A DNA stretch of 64,000 nucleotides from Falsiroseomonas sp051859025 (GCF_051859025.1 NZ_JBHYGL010000034.1:186001-250000), one strand, 5' to 3'; positions 1 to 9,802 are shown, numbered from the stretch's first letter. Numbers and translations: made by a program. Notes: generated from the letters alone by a model not told the origin.

Positions 1-611
1 TCGCGCATCCGGTATTGGGTGGCGACGGGGTATTGCCGGCCCAGGCTCTCGATGACCGGACAATCGCCGAGCAGCGCCGCGAAGCGCCCCACATCCAGCG
101 TCGCCGACATCGCCAGCAGGCGCAGTTCGGGGCGGAGTTCCTTCTGCAGATCGAGGCAGAAGGCCAGCGCCAGGTCGGTATCCAGGTTGCGCTCATGCGC
201 CTCGTCGAACAGCACGGCGGCGACGCCATCGAGGCCGGGGTCGGATTGCAGGCGCCGCACCAGCAGCCCCTCCGTCACCACCTCCACCCGCGTGCGGTCG
301 GACACCAGCCGGTCCAGCCTGGTCGCCAGGCCGATGGTCCCGCCGGGCTGCCCCTCCCCGATCAGATCCGCCATCCGGCGCGCGGCGGCGCGGGCGGCGA
401 CGCGCCGGGGCTCGAGGACCAGGATCTTCTGACCCTCGGCCCCCCGTTGGGCCCACGGCTCCGCCATCAGCGCGATCGGCACCAGCGTCGTCTTGCCCGC
501 GCCAGGGGGCGCGACCAGCACGGCGTTGCTGCCGGCGCGCAGCGCCTCGGCCAGGCGCGGCAAAGCCTCGGTGACGGGAAGGTCGGCCAAGGGGGGCTTC
601 GGCAGGTTCAT
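1..611 (-). CDS. hrpB: ATP-dependent helicase HrpB, N-terminal part (partial)
   Basis: Only the first ~203 residues of an HrpB-type DExH-box helicase are in the window; the rest lies to the left. Reading from the ATG at 611, the superfamily 2 motifs appear in the expected order: Walker A (APPGAGKTT, residues 34-42), the DEAH box (136-139, in VLFDEAHERN) and motif III (SATLD, 169-173). HrpB proteins are cytoplasmic RNA-helicase-like ATPases of poorly defined role. The gene is divergent from the DUF4189 gene. The 178 bp between the two starts hold no motif I recognise. Family assignment is confident from motif spacing; the C-terminal HrpB domains cannot be checked. Confidence 0.9.
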   Translation of the reverse strand, partial: MNLPKPPLADLPVTEALPRLAEALRAGSNAVLVAPPGAGKTTLVPIALMAEPWAQRGAEGQKILVLEPRRVAARAAARRMADLIGEGQPGGTIGLATRLDRLVSDRTRVEVVTEGLLVRRLQSDPGLDGVAAVLFDEAHERNLDTDLALAFCLDLQKELRPELRLLAMSATLDVGRFAALLGDCPVIESLGRQYPVATQYRMR

Positions 612-789
612 GGGCTGCTGCGTAATGCGCGGCGAAACAGAAGTCACATCCGGCGATTCCCGCGAAACGGCGGCGCAACAGACGAAGCCCGCACGCAACC
701 CGACGGTATGGGACGAAGTCGGCATCGCAACGGCCTGGTGCAGAAGGGCGTCCGAGAACGCGGCCCTGCCGCCCCAAGGACCAAGCCCG

Positions 790-1488
790 ATGCGTATCGC
801 CAGCCTCGCCGCCGCCTTCTGCCTGATGGCCCTGCCCGTCCTCGCTTCCCAGCAATCCAGCCGCGCCAACCAGAGGGATACCCAGCGCGATACGGCCGCG
901 ATGTGTCGCGCGGAATGCCTGGCGACGGCGGCTTCCCGCCCCGGTGGCGCGGCGCCCAATGCGGCGCAGGCCTGCGCGCTGCGCTGCGATGCGGCGGCGG
1001 CCTACCTCCGCAGCCAGCGGGCCCAGGGCACGGCGGAGGCAACGGGGCGCGGCGCGGTGATGCAGCCGGTGGCGATGATGAACCCCGCGCGGCCCGCCTC
1101 GGCGCGAATGGCCCGCCCGGCGGCGACGCATGGCGTGATCTATGGCGCGCGCACCCCCTCCCCCGCCTTCGGCATGGTGGTGGGCGACGCCGATCGCCTG
1201 GCCGCGCATCGCAACGCGGAGCGCGCCTGCGCCGCCGCCGGCCCCGGCTGCCGCGTGCTGGCCGAGTTCACGGAGGCCTGCGGCGCGGTGGCGCAGGGCT
1301 ACCGGCGCAGCCAATGGGCGCTGTTCGTCACCAGCGACCCCAATTCCTACGTCATCACCAGCCTCTCCCCCGGTGCGGGCCCGACGCAGGACCAGGCGGA
1401 GCGCCAAGCCCTGGCGGAGTGCCGGTCCCGCGACCCGCAGGCGAATTGCCGCGTCATCGCCGCCACCTGCGCCGGCCAGCGCGGCTGA
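790..1488 (+). CDS. Secreted DUF4189-domain protein
   Basis: A 232-residue exported protein of unknown function. Residues 1-19 form a typical Sec signal peptide ending in PVLA. A middle region rich in Ala, Arg and Met follows, then a C-terminal domain (about 120-232) with the cysteine-rich pattern of DUF4189: conserved AxxACxxxGxxCxV near its start and repeated Cys towards the end, probably forming disulfides in the periplasm. The ATG at 790 is preferred over upstream in-frame starts because it places the signal peptide at the N-terminus. It precedes, with a 73-bp gap, a periplasmic disulfide reductase gene, which suits a Cys-rich exported protein, but a functional link is only inference. Confidence 0.75.
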   Translation: MRIASLAAAFCLMALPVLASQQSSRANQRDTQRDTAAMCRAECLATAASRPGGAAPNAAQACALRCDAAAAYLRSQRAQGTAEATGRGAVMQPVAMMNPARPASARMARPAATHGVIYGARTPSPAFGMVVGDADRLAAHRNAERACAAAGPGCRVLAEFTEACGAVAQGYRRSQWALFVTSDPNSYVITSLSPGAGPTQDQAERQALAECRSRDPQANCRVIAATCAGQRG

Positions 1489-1561
1489 ACCGCCCTTCAC
1501 GGTTACACTCCGCAAGCCACCGCCGCGCTGCACCGCCGCCGTTTCGTGCTAGGGTCCGGCC

Positions 1562-3643
1562 ATGTCGCGCCTCCCGGCCCTCCTCCTCGGCCTGTCCCTG
1601 GCCGCCCTGGCCCCCGCTGCCCTGGCGCCCCCCGCGCTGGCGGTGGAAAGCGCGCCTGTCCGCTCCCCCCGCGCCACCGTGACGCTTGCCGCCGATGTCG
1701 CCGCCGTGGCGCCGGGAGAGGCCTTCCGCCTGGGTCTCCGGCTGCGCCTGGCGGAGGGCTGGCACACCTATTGGCGCAATGCCGGCGATGCCGGCGCGCC
1801 GCCGGAGGTGACGCTGGCGCTGCCCGAAGGCGTCGCTGCCGGCACGATCCAGTGGCCGATCCCGGACCGCATCCCCTACGGCCCGCTGGTGAATTACGGC
1901 TACAAGAACGAGGTCCTGCTGCCCCTCCAGGTCAGCATCCCCGCCGCCTTCACGGGCGATACGCTGGCCGTGCGGGCGGAGGCCACCTGGCTGGTCTGCG
2001 CCGATGTCTGCATCCCCGAGGATGGCGCCTTCACCCTCACGCTGCCGGTCGCCCCCCGCGCCGTGCCATCGCCCATCGCCGCCCCCTGGTTCGAGGCCGC
2101 GGAGGCGCGGCTGGCGCGCCCCTCCCCCTGGCAGGCCCGCGCGGGCGCGGGCGGCGGGCGGGCGAGCCTGACCCTCACCGGCGCCGGCATCGGCCCGGCC
2201 GCGGTGAAGGACGCGCTGTTCTTCCCGGCCGAGCCCGGCGTGCTGGACAACACCGCCCCCCAGGCCGTGATGGTGCGGGACGGGTCGCTGACCATCGGCC
2301 TGACACTGGCGCAAGGCGTCGCCACGCCCGGATCGATCGACGGGACGGTGGTGCTGCGCGATGGCGGCGGGCAGCGCGCGGGCTTCGATGTCGCCGCAGG
2401 CGTCGGCGGGCCGCCGGAAGCGGCGGGCGGGCTGGCGCTGTGGCACGCCATGCTGCTGGCCCTGGCCGGCGGGCTGATCCTGAACCTGATGCCCTGCGTC
2501 TTCCCGGTGCTGGCGATGAAGGCCATCGGCCTCGCGCGCCTGTCGGGCGGCGCGGCGCGGGAGGTGCGGCTGCATGCCGCCAGCTACACCGCGGGGGTCC
2601 TCACCTGCTTCGCTCTGGTCGGCGGCGCGCTGATCGCGCTGCGGGCGGGCGGCAGCGCCGCCGGCTGGGGCTTCCAGTTCACCGAACCCGCCTTCGTCGC
2701 CGCCATGGCCTGGCTGATGCTGGCTGTCGGGCTGAACCTGTCCGGCGTCTTCGCCATGGGCGCCACGGTGGGCGCAGGGCAGTCGGTGGCGGGGCGCGGC
2801 GGGCATCTCGGCGCCTTCGCCACGGGCGGGCTCGCGGTGCTGCTGGCCACGCCCTGCACGGCACCCTTCATGGCCGCCGCGCTCGGCGCGGCGCTGGTCA
2901 TGCCGCCGGCGGGAACCATGGCGGTGTTCCTGGCCCTCGGTCTCGGACTCGCGCTGCCCTATGCGATGCTGGGCGTGTTTCCGGCGTTGGCCCGGCTGCT
3001 GCCACGGCCCGGCGCCTGGATGGAGAGGCTGCGCCAGGGCCTGGCCTTCCCGATGTATGGCGCGGCGGCCTGGCTGGTCTGGGTGCTGGCGCAGCAGGCC
3101 GGGCCGGATGGCGTGCTGTTCGGCCTGGGCGGCGCCTTGGTGCTGGCGGCCGGGCTCTGGGGCCTTGGCTTGGCGCAGCGCGCCGGCGCGGGGCGCGGGC
3201 GGATCGCGGGCGCCATCGGCATGGGCCTCGCGGTCGTGGTCGCCGTCGCGCTGCTGCCCCGCCTCTCCGCCGCCCCCGCCGCGGCCGCCGCCGCCGATCC
3301 GGGCGCCGAGCCATGGTCCGCCGCGCGGGTCGAGGCCCTGCGCGCGGAAGGCCGCCCCGTCTTCGTCAACGCCACCGCCGCCTGGTGCATCACATGCCAG
3401 GTGAATGAACGGGTCGCGCTCCGTGCCCCTGGCGTCCGGGACGCCTTCGCTGCCCGGGGCGTCGCCTATCTCAAGGCGGATTGGACGCGCGGCGACCCCG
3501 CCATCACCGCCCTGATCCGCGACCAGGGGCGCGAAGGCGTGCCGCTGTATCTGTACTGGGCGCCCGGCGCCGCCGCGCCGGCGGTGCTGCCGCAGATCCT
3601 GACCGAGGGCCTTGTCCTCCAGGCCCTGGGCGGCGGCGTGTAA
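1562..3643 (+). CDS. dsbD: Protein-disulfide reductase, DsbD/ScsB family
   Basis: 693-residue membrane protein that should carry electrons from cytoplasmic thioredoxin to the periplasm. A signal peptide (1-27) is followed by an N-terminal periplasmic immunoglobulin-like domain with Cys146 and Cys150 (LVCADVC). The central membrane domain carries the two transport cysteines Cys312 (NLMPCVFP) and Cys432 (ATPCTAPF). The C-terminal thioredoxin-like domain has a WCITC active site (Cys609, Cys612). The CxxxC spacing in the N-terminal domain and overall length fit the ScsB branch better than E. coli DsbD. It stands alone, with secreted Cys-containing proteins encoded on both sides. Likely partners are periplasmic DsbC/DsbG- or peroxiredoxin-like proteins, none of them visible here. 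Confidence 0.9.
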   Translation: MSRLPALLLGLSLAALAPAALAPPALAVESAPVRSPRATVTLAADVAAVAPGEAFRLGLRLRLAEGWHTYWRNAGDAGAPPEVTLALPEGVAAGTIQWPIPDRIPYGPLVNYGYKNEVLLPLQVSIPAAFTGDTLAVRAEATWLVCADVCIPEDGAFTLTLPVAPRAVPSPIAAPWFEAAEARLARPSPWQARAGAGGGRASLTLTGAGIGPAAVKDALFFPAEPGVLDNTAPQAVMVRDGSLTIGLTLAQGVATPGSIDGTVVLRDGGGQRAGFDVAAGVGGPPEAAGGLALWHAMLLALAGGLILNLMPCVFPVLAMKAIGLARLSGGAAREVRLHAASYTAGVLTCFALVGGALIALRAGGSAAGWGFQFTEPAFVAAMAWLMLAVGLNLSGVFAMGATVGAGQSVAGRGGHLGAFATGGLAVLLATPCTAPFMAAALGAALVMPPAGTMAVFLALGLGLALPYAMLGVFPALARLLPRPGAWMERLRQGLAFPMYGAAAWLVWVLAQQAGPDGVLFGLGGALVLAAGLWGLGLAQRAGAGRGRIAGAIGMGLAVVVAVALLPRLSAAPAAAAAADPGAEPWSAARVEALRAEGRPVFVNATAAWCITCQVNERVALRAPGVRDAFAARGVAYLKADWTRGDPAITALIRDQGREGVPLYLYWAPGAAAPAVLPQILTEGLVLQALGGGV

Positions 3644-3679
3644 ACACTCCGGTCATGCATCCCGCGCAGGGTGCGGCGC

Positions 3680-4003
3680 ATGATCCGCGCATTGTCCGTG
3701 CTTTTCGCCCTGGCCGCGTCGTCCCTTCCCGCTTTCGCGCAGCAGCCCCCGGCCTGCGGGCCGCAGCGCGCGGGCACGGTCGCCTGCATGTCGGGCAAGC
3801 TGTGCGAATGCCGGTATGAACGCGGCGGCAGCATCACCGGCGTCCCATCCGGCCACCGCTGGGATTGCGGCATCCTCCGCCCTTCCTGCGGAGAGGCCCT
3901 GGCCCCGCCCACCGTCCCCAACCAGCAGATGTCGCCCATGCCGTTCCAGCCGCAGATCCTGATCGACCCGCGCCAGCCGCGGGGCGGCTACCCGTACCGC
4001 TGA
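3680..4003 (+). CDS. Small secreted Cys-containing protein
   Basis: A 107-residue protein of unknown family. A signal peptide (about 1-20, ending in AFA) precedes a short mature region with six cysteines (ACGPQ, VACMSG, LCECRY, WDCG, PSCGE). The C-terminus is rich in Pro, Gln and Arg. The ATG at 3680 is preferred to the GTG at 3671 because CAGGG sits about 8 bases upstream and the signal peptide then starts cleanly. It lies 36 bp after the disulfide reductase gene and could be cotranscribed with it, so it may be a substrate of that pathway; this is inference only. No domain recognised. Confidence 0.6.
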   Translation: MIRALSVLFALAASSLPAFAQQPPACGPQRAGTVACMSGKLCECRYERGGSITGVPSGHRWDCGILRPSCGEALAPPTVPNQQMSPMPFQPQILIDPRQPRGGYPYR

Positions 4004-4042
4004 ATTGCACCGGCTCGCGGAGCACCCCTAGCATCCGGGGTG

Positions 4043-5275
4043 ATGCACCCCGCCCCGCCGCGCGACCGACCGAGCAACCACGCGTGGATCATGCTGGGGG
4101 GCGCCTTCCTGGCCTTCAGCATCGGCGCCAGCCTGATGCACGCCTACACCGTCTTCCTGCTGGCCTTCATCGCGGAATTCGGCTGGACGCGGGCGGAAGC
4201 CAGCCTGGCCTATTCCGTCGCGCAGCTGGTGGCGGGGCTGAGTTCGCCGCTGATCGGCTACCTGGTGGATCGGATCGGCCCGTCGCGCATGGTGCTGCTG
4301 GGGTCGGGGCTGCTGCTGGCGGGGCTGGTTGGCACGTCCCAGGCCGGGGCGCTGTGGCAGGTGGTGCTGCTGTATGGCGTGGTGATGACGGTCGGCGCCA
4401 ATTGCCTGGGCCTGCTGGTCTTCGTGCCGCTGGTGGCGGGGCTGTTCCCGGGGCGGCGGGGCATGGCCATCTCCGTCCTGCAATCCGCCAATGCCTTCGG
4501 CCGCGCCGTCTCCGCCCCCGTGGCGCAGATGCTGATCAGCGGCATCGGCTGGCGGATGGCCACCCTGGTGGAGGCCGCGGCCCTGGCCGCCGTGACCTTG
4601 CCGCTGGCCGCGCTGTTCCGCCGCAAGCCACCCATCCCCGCAGGCGGCACCCCCGCCCCGCCCGCCGCCGCCGGCCAGCAATGGACCCTGGCGGAGGCCG
4701 TGCGCACGCGGCGTTTCTGGGTGCTGTTCCTGGTCTACATGCTGACCAGCGTGGGCAGCTTCCTCGTCTCCCTCCACCAGATCGCCTTCGCGGTGGATGC
4801 GGGGTTCGACCCGCTCTATGCCGCCGGCGTGCTGGGCGCGGGCGCCTTCCTGGCGCTGCCCGGCGTGATCCTGACCGGCATGATGTCCGACCATATCGGG
4901 CGGGAGATGTCGGCCTTGCTGGCCTACGGCATCTCCATCATCGGCTGCCTCTGCGCGCTGGCCATCACCGGGCCGGGCGACCACGTCCTGCTGTGGCTGC
5001 ACGCGGTGCTGTTCGGGCTGACCTGGGGGGCGCGGGGCCCGGCCATCACGGCCAAGACGGCGGACCTGTTCCCGGGGCCGCGACTCGGCACCATCCTCGG
5101 CGTCATCACCGTGGGGTCGGGGCTGGGGGCGGCGCTCGGGTCCTGGGGGGCGGGCCTGGTCTTCGACCTGTCCGGCAGCTACCGCTTGGCCTTCCTGCTC
5201 TCCATCGCCGCCTATGTGGCGGGCGCGGCCTGCTTCTGGTCGCTCCGGCGGTGGCCTGGCAAGGGCAGTGTCTAG
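4043..5275 (+). CDS. MFS transporter
   Basis: A 410-residue major facilitator superfamily permease. About twelve hydrophobic segments are arranged as two six-helix halves, separated by a Pro/Ala-rich central loop near residues 195-215. The loop 2-3 motif is visible as GYLVDRIGPSRMV (residues ~72-84), and a second copy in the other half reads MMSDHIGREM. The sequence resembles the monocarboxylate/oxalate-formate-like MFS group, but the substrate cannot be read from it. The ATG at 4043 is chosen; a GTG directly before it at 4040 is possible. No partner gene is adjacent. A copy of a dispersed repeat follows its stop codon. Confidence 0.85.
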   Translation: MHPAPPRDRPSNHAWIMLGGAFLAFSIGASLMHAYTVFLLAFIAEFGWTRAEASLAYSVAQLVAGLSSPLIGYLVDRIGPSRMVLLGSGLLLAGLVGTSQAGALWQVVLLYGVVMTVGANCLGLLVFVPLVAGLFPGRRGMAISVLQSANAFGRAVSAPVAQMLISGIGWRMATLVEAAALAAVTLPLAALFRRKPPIPAGGTPAPPAAAGQQWTLAEAVRTRRFWVLFLVYMLTSVGSFLVSLHQIAFAVDAGFDPLYAAGVLGAGAFLALPGVILTGMMSDHIGREMSALLAYGISIIGCLCALAITGPGDHVLLWLHAVLFGLTWGARGPAITAKTADLFPGPRLGTILGVITVGSGLGAALGSWGAGLVFDLSGSYRLAFLLSIAAYVAGAACFWSLRRWPGKGSV

Positions 5276-5342
5276 AAGTCATTGAATCTATAGCAGGAAA
5301 TGCGTCCAGATGATTCCATCTGAACGAATATTGCTCTAGCTG

Positions 5343-5432
5343 CCCTCAATCGCCGGGCGCCGGCTGCGCCAGCTTGGCTTCGCCGGACTGCCGGCGGGCG
5401 GCATCCGCGGCCTCGCCCGCCTGTGGCGGGCG
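5343..5432 (-). repeat. Dispersed ~100-bp intergenic repeat, copy A
   Basis: Read on the minus strand, this matches copies B (6181-6283) and C (8444-8603). All three share GAGGCCGCG, then GCGAAGCCAAGC or GCGAGCCAAGC, then CGCCCGGCG or a close variant, and end in TGAGGG. It sits between the convergent MFS and DUF3126 genes. The preceding 65 bp carry a small CAGATG/CATCTG hairpin (5308-5323). Confidence 0.7.
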
Positions 5433-5443
5433 CCAGGTGCCGA

Positions 5444-5692
5444 CTACTTGCGGCCGCGCGGCGCCGGTGCGGCGGCCGGCGCCGGCGGCAGGTCTTCCTC
5501 GAGGATGCTGAGCGTGACGGCGTAGGAGACCTCGCCCTCCTCATCGTCGCGATGGACGGTGCCGATCACCTCGCCCTCCACCGCGACCTCCACCGTCAGG
5601 CCCGGCCGGGGCGGGGCGATGAGCGTGACCCGGTCCGAACCCAGGATGCGGCGCAGATAGGCCTGCACGCGCGCGATTTCGGTCGGCTTCAT
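5444..5692 (-). CDS. DUF3126 family protein
   Basis: An 82-residue cytoplasmic protein matching the small alphaproteobacterial DUF3126 family. It starts MKPTEIARVQAYLRR, has a central segment alternating basic and hydrophobic residues, then HRDDEEGEVSYAVTLSILEEDL, and ends in an Ala/Pro-rich tail. The length is normal for the family. Function is unknown; the acidic ILEEDL end is a family hallmark as I remember it. The ATG at 5692 gives the expected N-terminus. It is followed on the same strand by repeat copy A. Confidence 0.75.
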   Translation of the reverse strand: MKPTEIARVQAYLRRILGSDRVTLIAPPRPGLTVEVAVEGEVIGTVHRDDEEGEVSYAVTLSILEEDLPPAPAAAPAPRGRK

Positions 5693-5777
5693 CCCGGTAA
5701 CACTCCCATGACAGCGATCGGGCGCCCCTATGCACCGCCGGACGCCGCCGGTCGAGGCACGCAGCCCAGGCCCTTTC

Positions 5778-6104
5778 TCAGAAAGCGGGCTTGCCCGTCA
5801 TTTTGGCGAAGACCATCCGGTCCCGGTTCTCCTGCATCAGCATGGTGAAGCCGGTGATGGTATCGAGGCCAAGGCCCCGCGGCAGGCCGGTATCGGGGTC
5901 CGGCTGCACGTCGCCATAGGCGGCGCCGGTCATCTTCTCCCACTTCCCCGCGGGCTTCTTCACCTCGACATGCACGACGGTGGCCTTGAGCACCAGGCGC
6001 ACGATCGCTTCCTTCGGCGATCGCGGCTTGGTCAGGCTCGGCATGCCCGCCATCATCGTCCAGCCATTGGACAGCGCCCAGGCCGTGAGTTCTTCCTTGG
6101 TCAT
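5778..6104 (-). CDS. Conserved hypothetical protein
   Basis: A 108-residue soluble protein beginning MTKEELTAWALSNGW. The residues from 1 to about 60 look like a small helix-turn segment followed by KPRSPKEAIVRLVLKATVVHVE; the C-terminal half is Gly/Asp rich. No signal peptide or membrane segment. An ORF extends upstream to 6161, but the internal ATG at 6104 is preferred because the upstream residues are low-complexity Arg/Ala. I do not recognise the family. It lies between two other minus-strand genes; the repeat copy B is just upstream. Confidence 0.6.
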   Translation of the reverse strand: MTKEELTAWALSNGWTMMAGMPSLTKPRSPKEAIVRLVLKATVVHVEVKKPAGKWEKMTGAAYGDVQPDPDTGLPRGLGLDTITGFTMLMQENRDRMVFAKMTGKPAF

Positions 6105-6180
6105 GGCGCGCGGCCCCTGCGATGAAGCCCCGCTATGGGCCGCCCGGCCGCGGCGGGTCAATCATCGCGGTCACTCGATC

Positions 6181-6283
6181 GGCGGGCGCCGAAGGCGACC
6201 GAGGCCGCGAACGCGGCCCGCGGCCAATGCCGCGAAGCCAAGCCGGCGCAGCCGGTGCCCGGCGCCTGAGGGCAGGGCAAAGC
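6181..6283 (+). repeat. Dispersed ~100-bp intergenic repeat, copy B
   Basis: Plus-strand copy of the family also found at 5343-5432 and 8444-8603. It carries GACCGAGGCCGCGAACGCGGC, identical or nearly so to copy C, and AGCCAAGCCGGCGCAGCCGG, nearly identical to copy A. It fills most of the gap between the hypothetical gene and the end of the Bug-family gene. Confidence 0.75.
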
Positions 6284-6285
6284 CT

Positions 6286-7263
6286 TCAATCGGCCCGGAT
6301 GTTCCCCTGGCGCACCACGTCCCGCCAGCGGATGCGCTCCGCGCTCACCAGCGCGGCATAGTCGGCCGGCGGGCCGCCACGGGCCTGCGTGCCGCGTTCC
6401 GCCAGCTGCCGCACGAAACCAGGATCGGCCAGCGCCGCGCGGGCGGCATCGGCCATGCGGTCCACCACCGCATCGGGCGCACTGCGATGGGCGTGCAGGC
6501 CGAACCAGGCTTCCGATTCGAAGCCCGCCAGGCCAAATTCCTCCCCCAGTTCGGACAGCGCCGGCACATCGGGCAGGTCCGGCAGCCGCGCCCGCGATGT
6601 CACCCCCAGCGCCACCACCGTGCCGGCCCTGATCTGCGGGAGGGCCGTCGGGAGGTTGTCGATGAAGGTATCGACCTCGCCGCCCATCACCGCCGCCATG
6701 CCGGGGCCGGCGCCGCGATAGGGCACGTGCTGCATCGGCGCGCGCGCCAGCTGCGCGATCAACTCCCCGGTCAGATGGGTGGAGGTGCCATTCCCGGCGG
6801 AGGCGAAGGTGCGGATCATCGGCCGCGCACGCGCATCGCGCAGCAGCGCGCGCGCATCGCCGCCCGGCACGTTGCGCGCATTCGCCACCCAGACATTCGG
6901 CACCGTCACCACCAACGTCACCGCGCGGAAATCACGCTCGGGGTCATAGGGCAGGTTGGGGAACAGCGCGGGGCCGATGGCGTGGGACGCGATCTGCGAC
7001 AGGAACAGCGCATGGTCATCCGCTTCGCGTGCGAATCGCCCGGCGGCCGTGGTGCTGCCCGCGCCCGGCTGGTTCTCCACCACCACGGCGCGGCCGATCC
7101 GGTCCCGCATCGCGCCCGCCAGCATGCGCGCGACCACATCCGTGGTGCCGCCCGGCGGAAAGGGCACGATCAGACGAAGGTCGCGCTGCGGCCAGGCCTG
7201 GGCACGGGCGATGCCCGGCACGGCCAGCAGGGCGGGGGCGGCAAGCAGCACGCGGCGAAGCAT
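6286..7263 (-). CDS. Bug/TctC-family periplasmic solute-binding protein
   Basis: A 325-residue exported binding protein of the tripartite tricarboxylate transporter receptor (Bug) family. It has a signal peptide (1-21, ending ARA) and then the family signature WPQRDLRLIVPFPPGGTTDV at residues 24-43. The motif GAGSTTAAGR follows, and later PYRGAGPGMAAVMGGEVD. Bug proteins bind organic acids or amides, but the ligand cannot be inferred. No tctA/tctB membrane genes are present, which is common for this expanded family. The start at 7263 places the signal peptide first. It diverges from the nitrile-hydratase-like gene, with 116 bp between starts. Confidence 0.88.
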   Translation of the reverse strand: MLRRVLLAAPALLAVPGIARAQAWPQRDLRLIVPFPPGGTTDVVARMLAGAMRDRIGRAVVVENQPGAGSTTAAGRFAREADDHALFLSQIASHAIGPALFPNLPYDPERDFRAVTLVVTVPNVWVANARNVPGGDARALLRDARARPMIRTFASAGNGTSTHLTGELIAQLARAPMQHVPYRGAGPGMAAVMGGEVDTFIDNLPTALPQIRAGTVVALGVTSRARLPDLPDVPALSELGEEFGLAGFESEAWFGLHAHRSAPDAVVDRMADAARAALADPGFVRQLAERGTQARGGPPADYAALVSAERIRWRDVVRQGNIRAD

Positions 7264-7379
7264 TGGTTCGTTCTCCCGTTGTCGTTGCCCGGATGCTCGT
7301 CTGTGTCGCGGCGCCTGTCGAGGCTTCCGGCGACACGCCCGCGCCGATAGCCTGCCGCCAAGCACCGAGGAACGCCGCC

Positions 7380-8443
<1,064 letters not shown>

Positions 8444-8444
<1 letters not shown>

Positions 8445-8603
8445 TACCAACGGGACGACGGAATAACCTGCGGCCGGCGAAGCCGACCGAGGCCGCGAAT
8501 GCGGCCCGCCGCTTATGCGGCGAGCCAAGCGGCCGGAGGCCGCGCCCGGCGCATGAGGGAAGGAAAAGCATGCCAACGAGTCGCTGCAAGCGGCCGTTGG
8601 TAT
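8444..8603 (+). repeat. Dispersed intergenic repeat copy C, bounded by 10-bp inverted repeats
   Basis: The core (about 8470-8570) matches copies A and B. Here the element is flanked by perfect 10-bp inverted repeats, ATACCAACGG at 8444-8453 and CCGTTGGTAT at 8594-8603. It exactly fills the gap between the stop codons of the convergent nitrile-hydratase-like and BLUF genes. The arrangement resembles a MITE-like non-coding element or a long structured terminator. No transposase is present. Confidence 0.65.
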
Positions 8604-8607
8604 GAGA

Positions 8608-9069
8608 TCAGGCGATCGGGCGCAGGCCTGCCTCCATCGCGGTGGCGATCACCTGCGCCTGGTGCGCCACGCTGCCGCGGCCCAGGCGTTCCATCAACCG
8701 GTGCTCCACCGCGGCACCGGCCAGGATGCCGGGCGCCAATTCGCCGGAGAACGCCATGCTCCGTCCCGCGAAGCGGCGGGATGCGATGGGGACGAATTCC
8801 AGCAGCCGCACATCCCTGTGCCGCGGGTCCAGCAGGATGCGGTCGAAGGTGTCCAGCACCGCGGGGCCCGGACCTTCCAGCACCTGCGCGAAGCATCCGT
8901 CACCAAGGCAGAGCGCCCCGGTGAGGGAAACACTCCCGTTGCGGGCGCCGGCATGGTCCGCGATCTCCCGCGCCACGCGATGCAGGCTGCCGCTGTCACG
9001 TTCCATCGCGCGGCTGACATAGGACAGCGCGAACAGCCCGCCGCGGCCGCCGACCCCGTGGGGCGTCAT
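8608..9069 (-). CDS. BLUF-domain blue-light (FAD) sensor
   Basis: A 153-residue stand-alone BLUF protein. The three flavin-pocket residues are in place: Tyr17 (LSYVSRA), Asn44 (ARNGSVS) and Gln62 (FAQVLEG), with spacing almost identical to AppA. So FAD binding and blue-light photochemistry are expected. Residues after ~110 form a short C-terminal extension with the two or three helices usual for short BLUF proteins; there is no output enzyme domain, so signalling would go through a protein partner. It is convergent with the nitrile-hydratase-like gene and lies 31 bp downstream of the amidohydrolase operon end region's opposite side, with no obvious partner. Confidence 0.85.
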   Translation of the reverse strand: MTPHGVGGRGGLFALSYVSRAMERDSGSLHRVAREIADHAGARNGSVSLTGALCLGDGCFAQVLEGPGPAVLDTFDRILLDPRHRDVRLLEFVPIASRRFAGRSMAFSGELAPGILAGAAVEHRLMERLGRGSVAHQAQVIATAMEAGLRPIA

Positions 9070-9100
9070 CAGCGGCGCGGCCCGGCACCACCCGCTGCCA

Positions 9101-9802
9101 TCACTCCGCCGCGCGGGGCAGCGCGAAGCGCGCCGTCAACTCCCGCTCCACATAGTCCAGGCTCTCCACATCCGCGAACTTCATGTCGAGGTCGAAGAGG
9201 TTGGCTCGATGCGCGCTGGCGCTGCGGTCCCCGCAGGCATCCTCCACCAGCACCGTGCGGAAATTGTGGGAGAAGGCGTCCATCGCCCCCGCCCGCACGC
9301 AGCCGGAGGTGCTGATGCCGCAGATGATCACGGTATCGACCTCGTCGTAGCGCAAGAACGCCTCCAGCGGCGTCGCGAAGAAGCAGGATGGCTTGTTCTT
9401 CATCACAACCCGGTCCTGCTCCCGCGGTGCATAGGCCTCCGGCCATTCATCGGCGCGGGGGTCGCGGCTGTACTGGTAGTCCCCGGCGGTGCCGAGCTTG
9501 AGGTTCCAGATGCCGCGATAGCTGGGATGGGTGCGGTCATCGCGCCGGGAGTAGTAGATCGGCAGGTCGAGCTTGCGGAACAGCGCCGTCAGCCGCGTCA
9601 GGGACGCCAGCAGTTCCGGCATCTCCCGCCCGCATTGCGAATAGGCGGGATCGACGAACATGTAGGTAGTGTCGATGTTCAGCAGCGCGGGCCGGCGGCC
9701 GATGCCGATCCGGCGCGCGAAGCCGCCCTTGCGATAGGTCTCCAGTTCCTCATCCGGCACGAAGCCCCGCCATTTCGCGAGCTTCTCCAGGTCTTCCGTC
9801 AT
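9101..9802 (-). CDS. Isochorismatase-fold amidohydrolase (N-carbamoylsarcosine amidase-like)
   Basis: A 233-residue cysteine hydrolase. The catalytic triad of the family is visible: Asp44 (LLNIDTTYMFVD), Lys near 135-137 (VMKNKPSCFF) and Cys168 (CGISTSGCVRAGAMDA). The spacing fits N-carbamoylsarcosine or ureidoacrylate-type amidohydrolases, which release ammonia and CO2 from carbamoylated amines, better than true isochorismatases. It is the last gene of a minus-strand operon with a spermidine/putrescine-type ABC importer, 71 bp after the second permease, so it may act on the imported compound. The substrate is inference. Start at ATG 9802; the longer open frame upstream is non-coding. Confidence 0.85.
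   Translation of the reverse strand: MTEDLEKLAKWRGFVPDEELETYRKGGFARRIGIGRRPALLNIDTTYMFVDPAYSQCGREMPELLASLTRLTALFRKLDLPIYYSRRDDRTHPSYRGIWNLKLGTAGDYQYSRDPRADEWPEAYAPREQDRVVMKNKPSCFFATPLEAFLRYDEVDTVIICGISTSGCVRAGAMDAFSHNFRTVLVEDACGDRSASAHRANLFDLDMKFADVESLDYVERELTARFALPRAAE

Noticed and set aside
6105..6161. Longer N-terminus for the hypothetical protein at 5778-6104
   Set aside because: The added 19 residues are Arg/Ala/Ser low complexity and abut the repeat; the internal ATG begins a typical protein.
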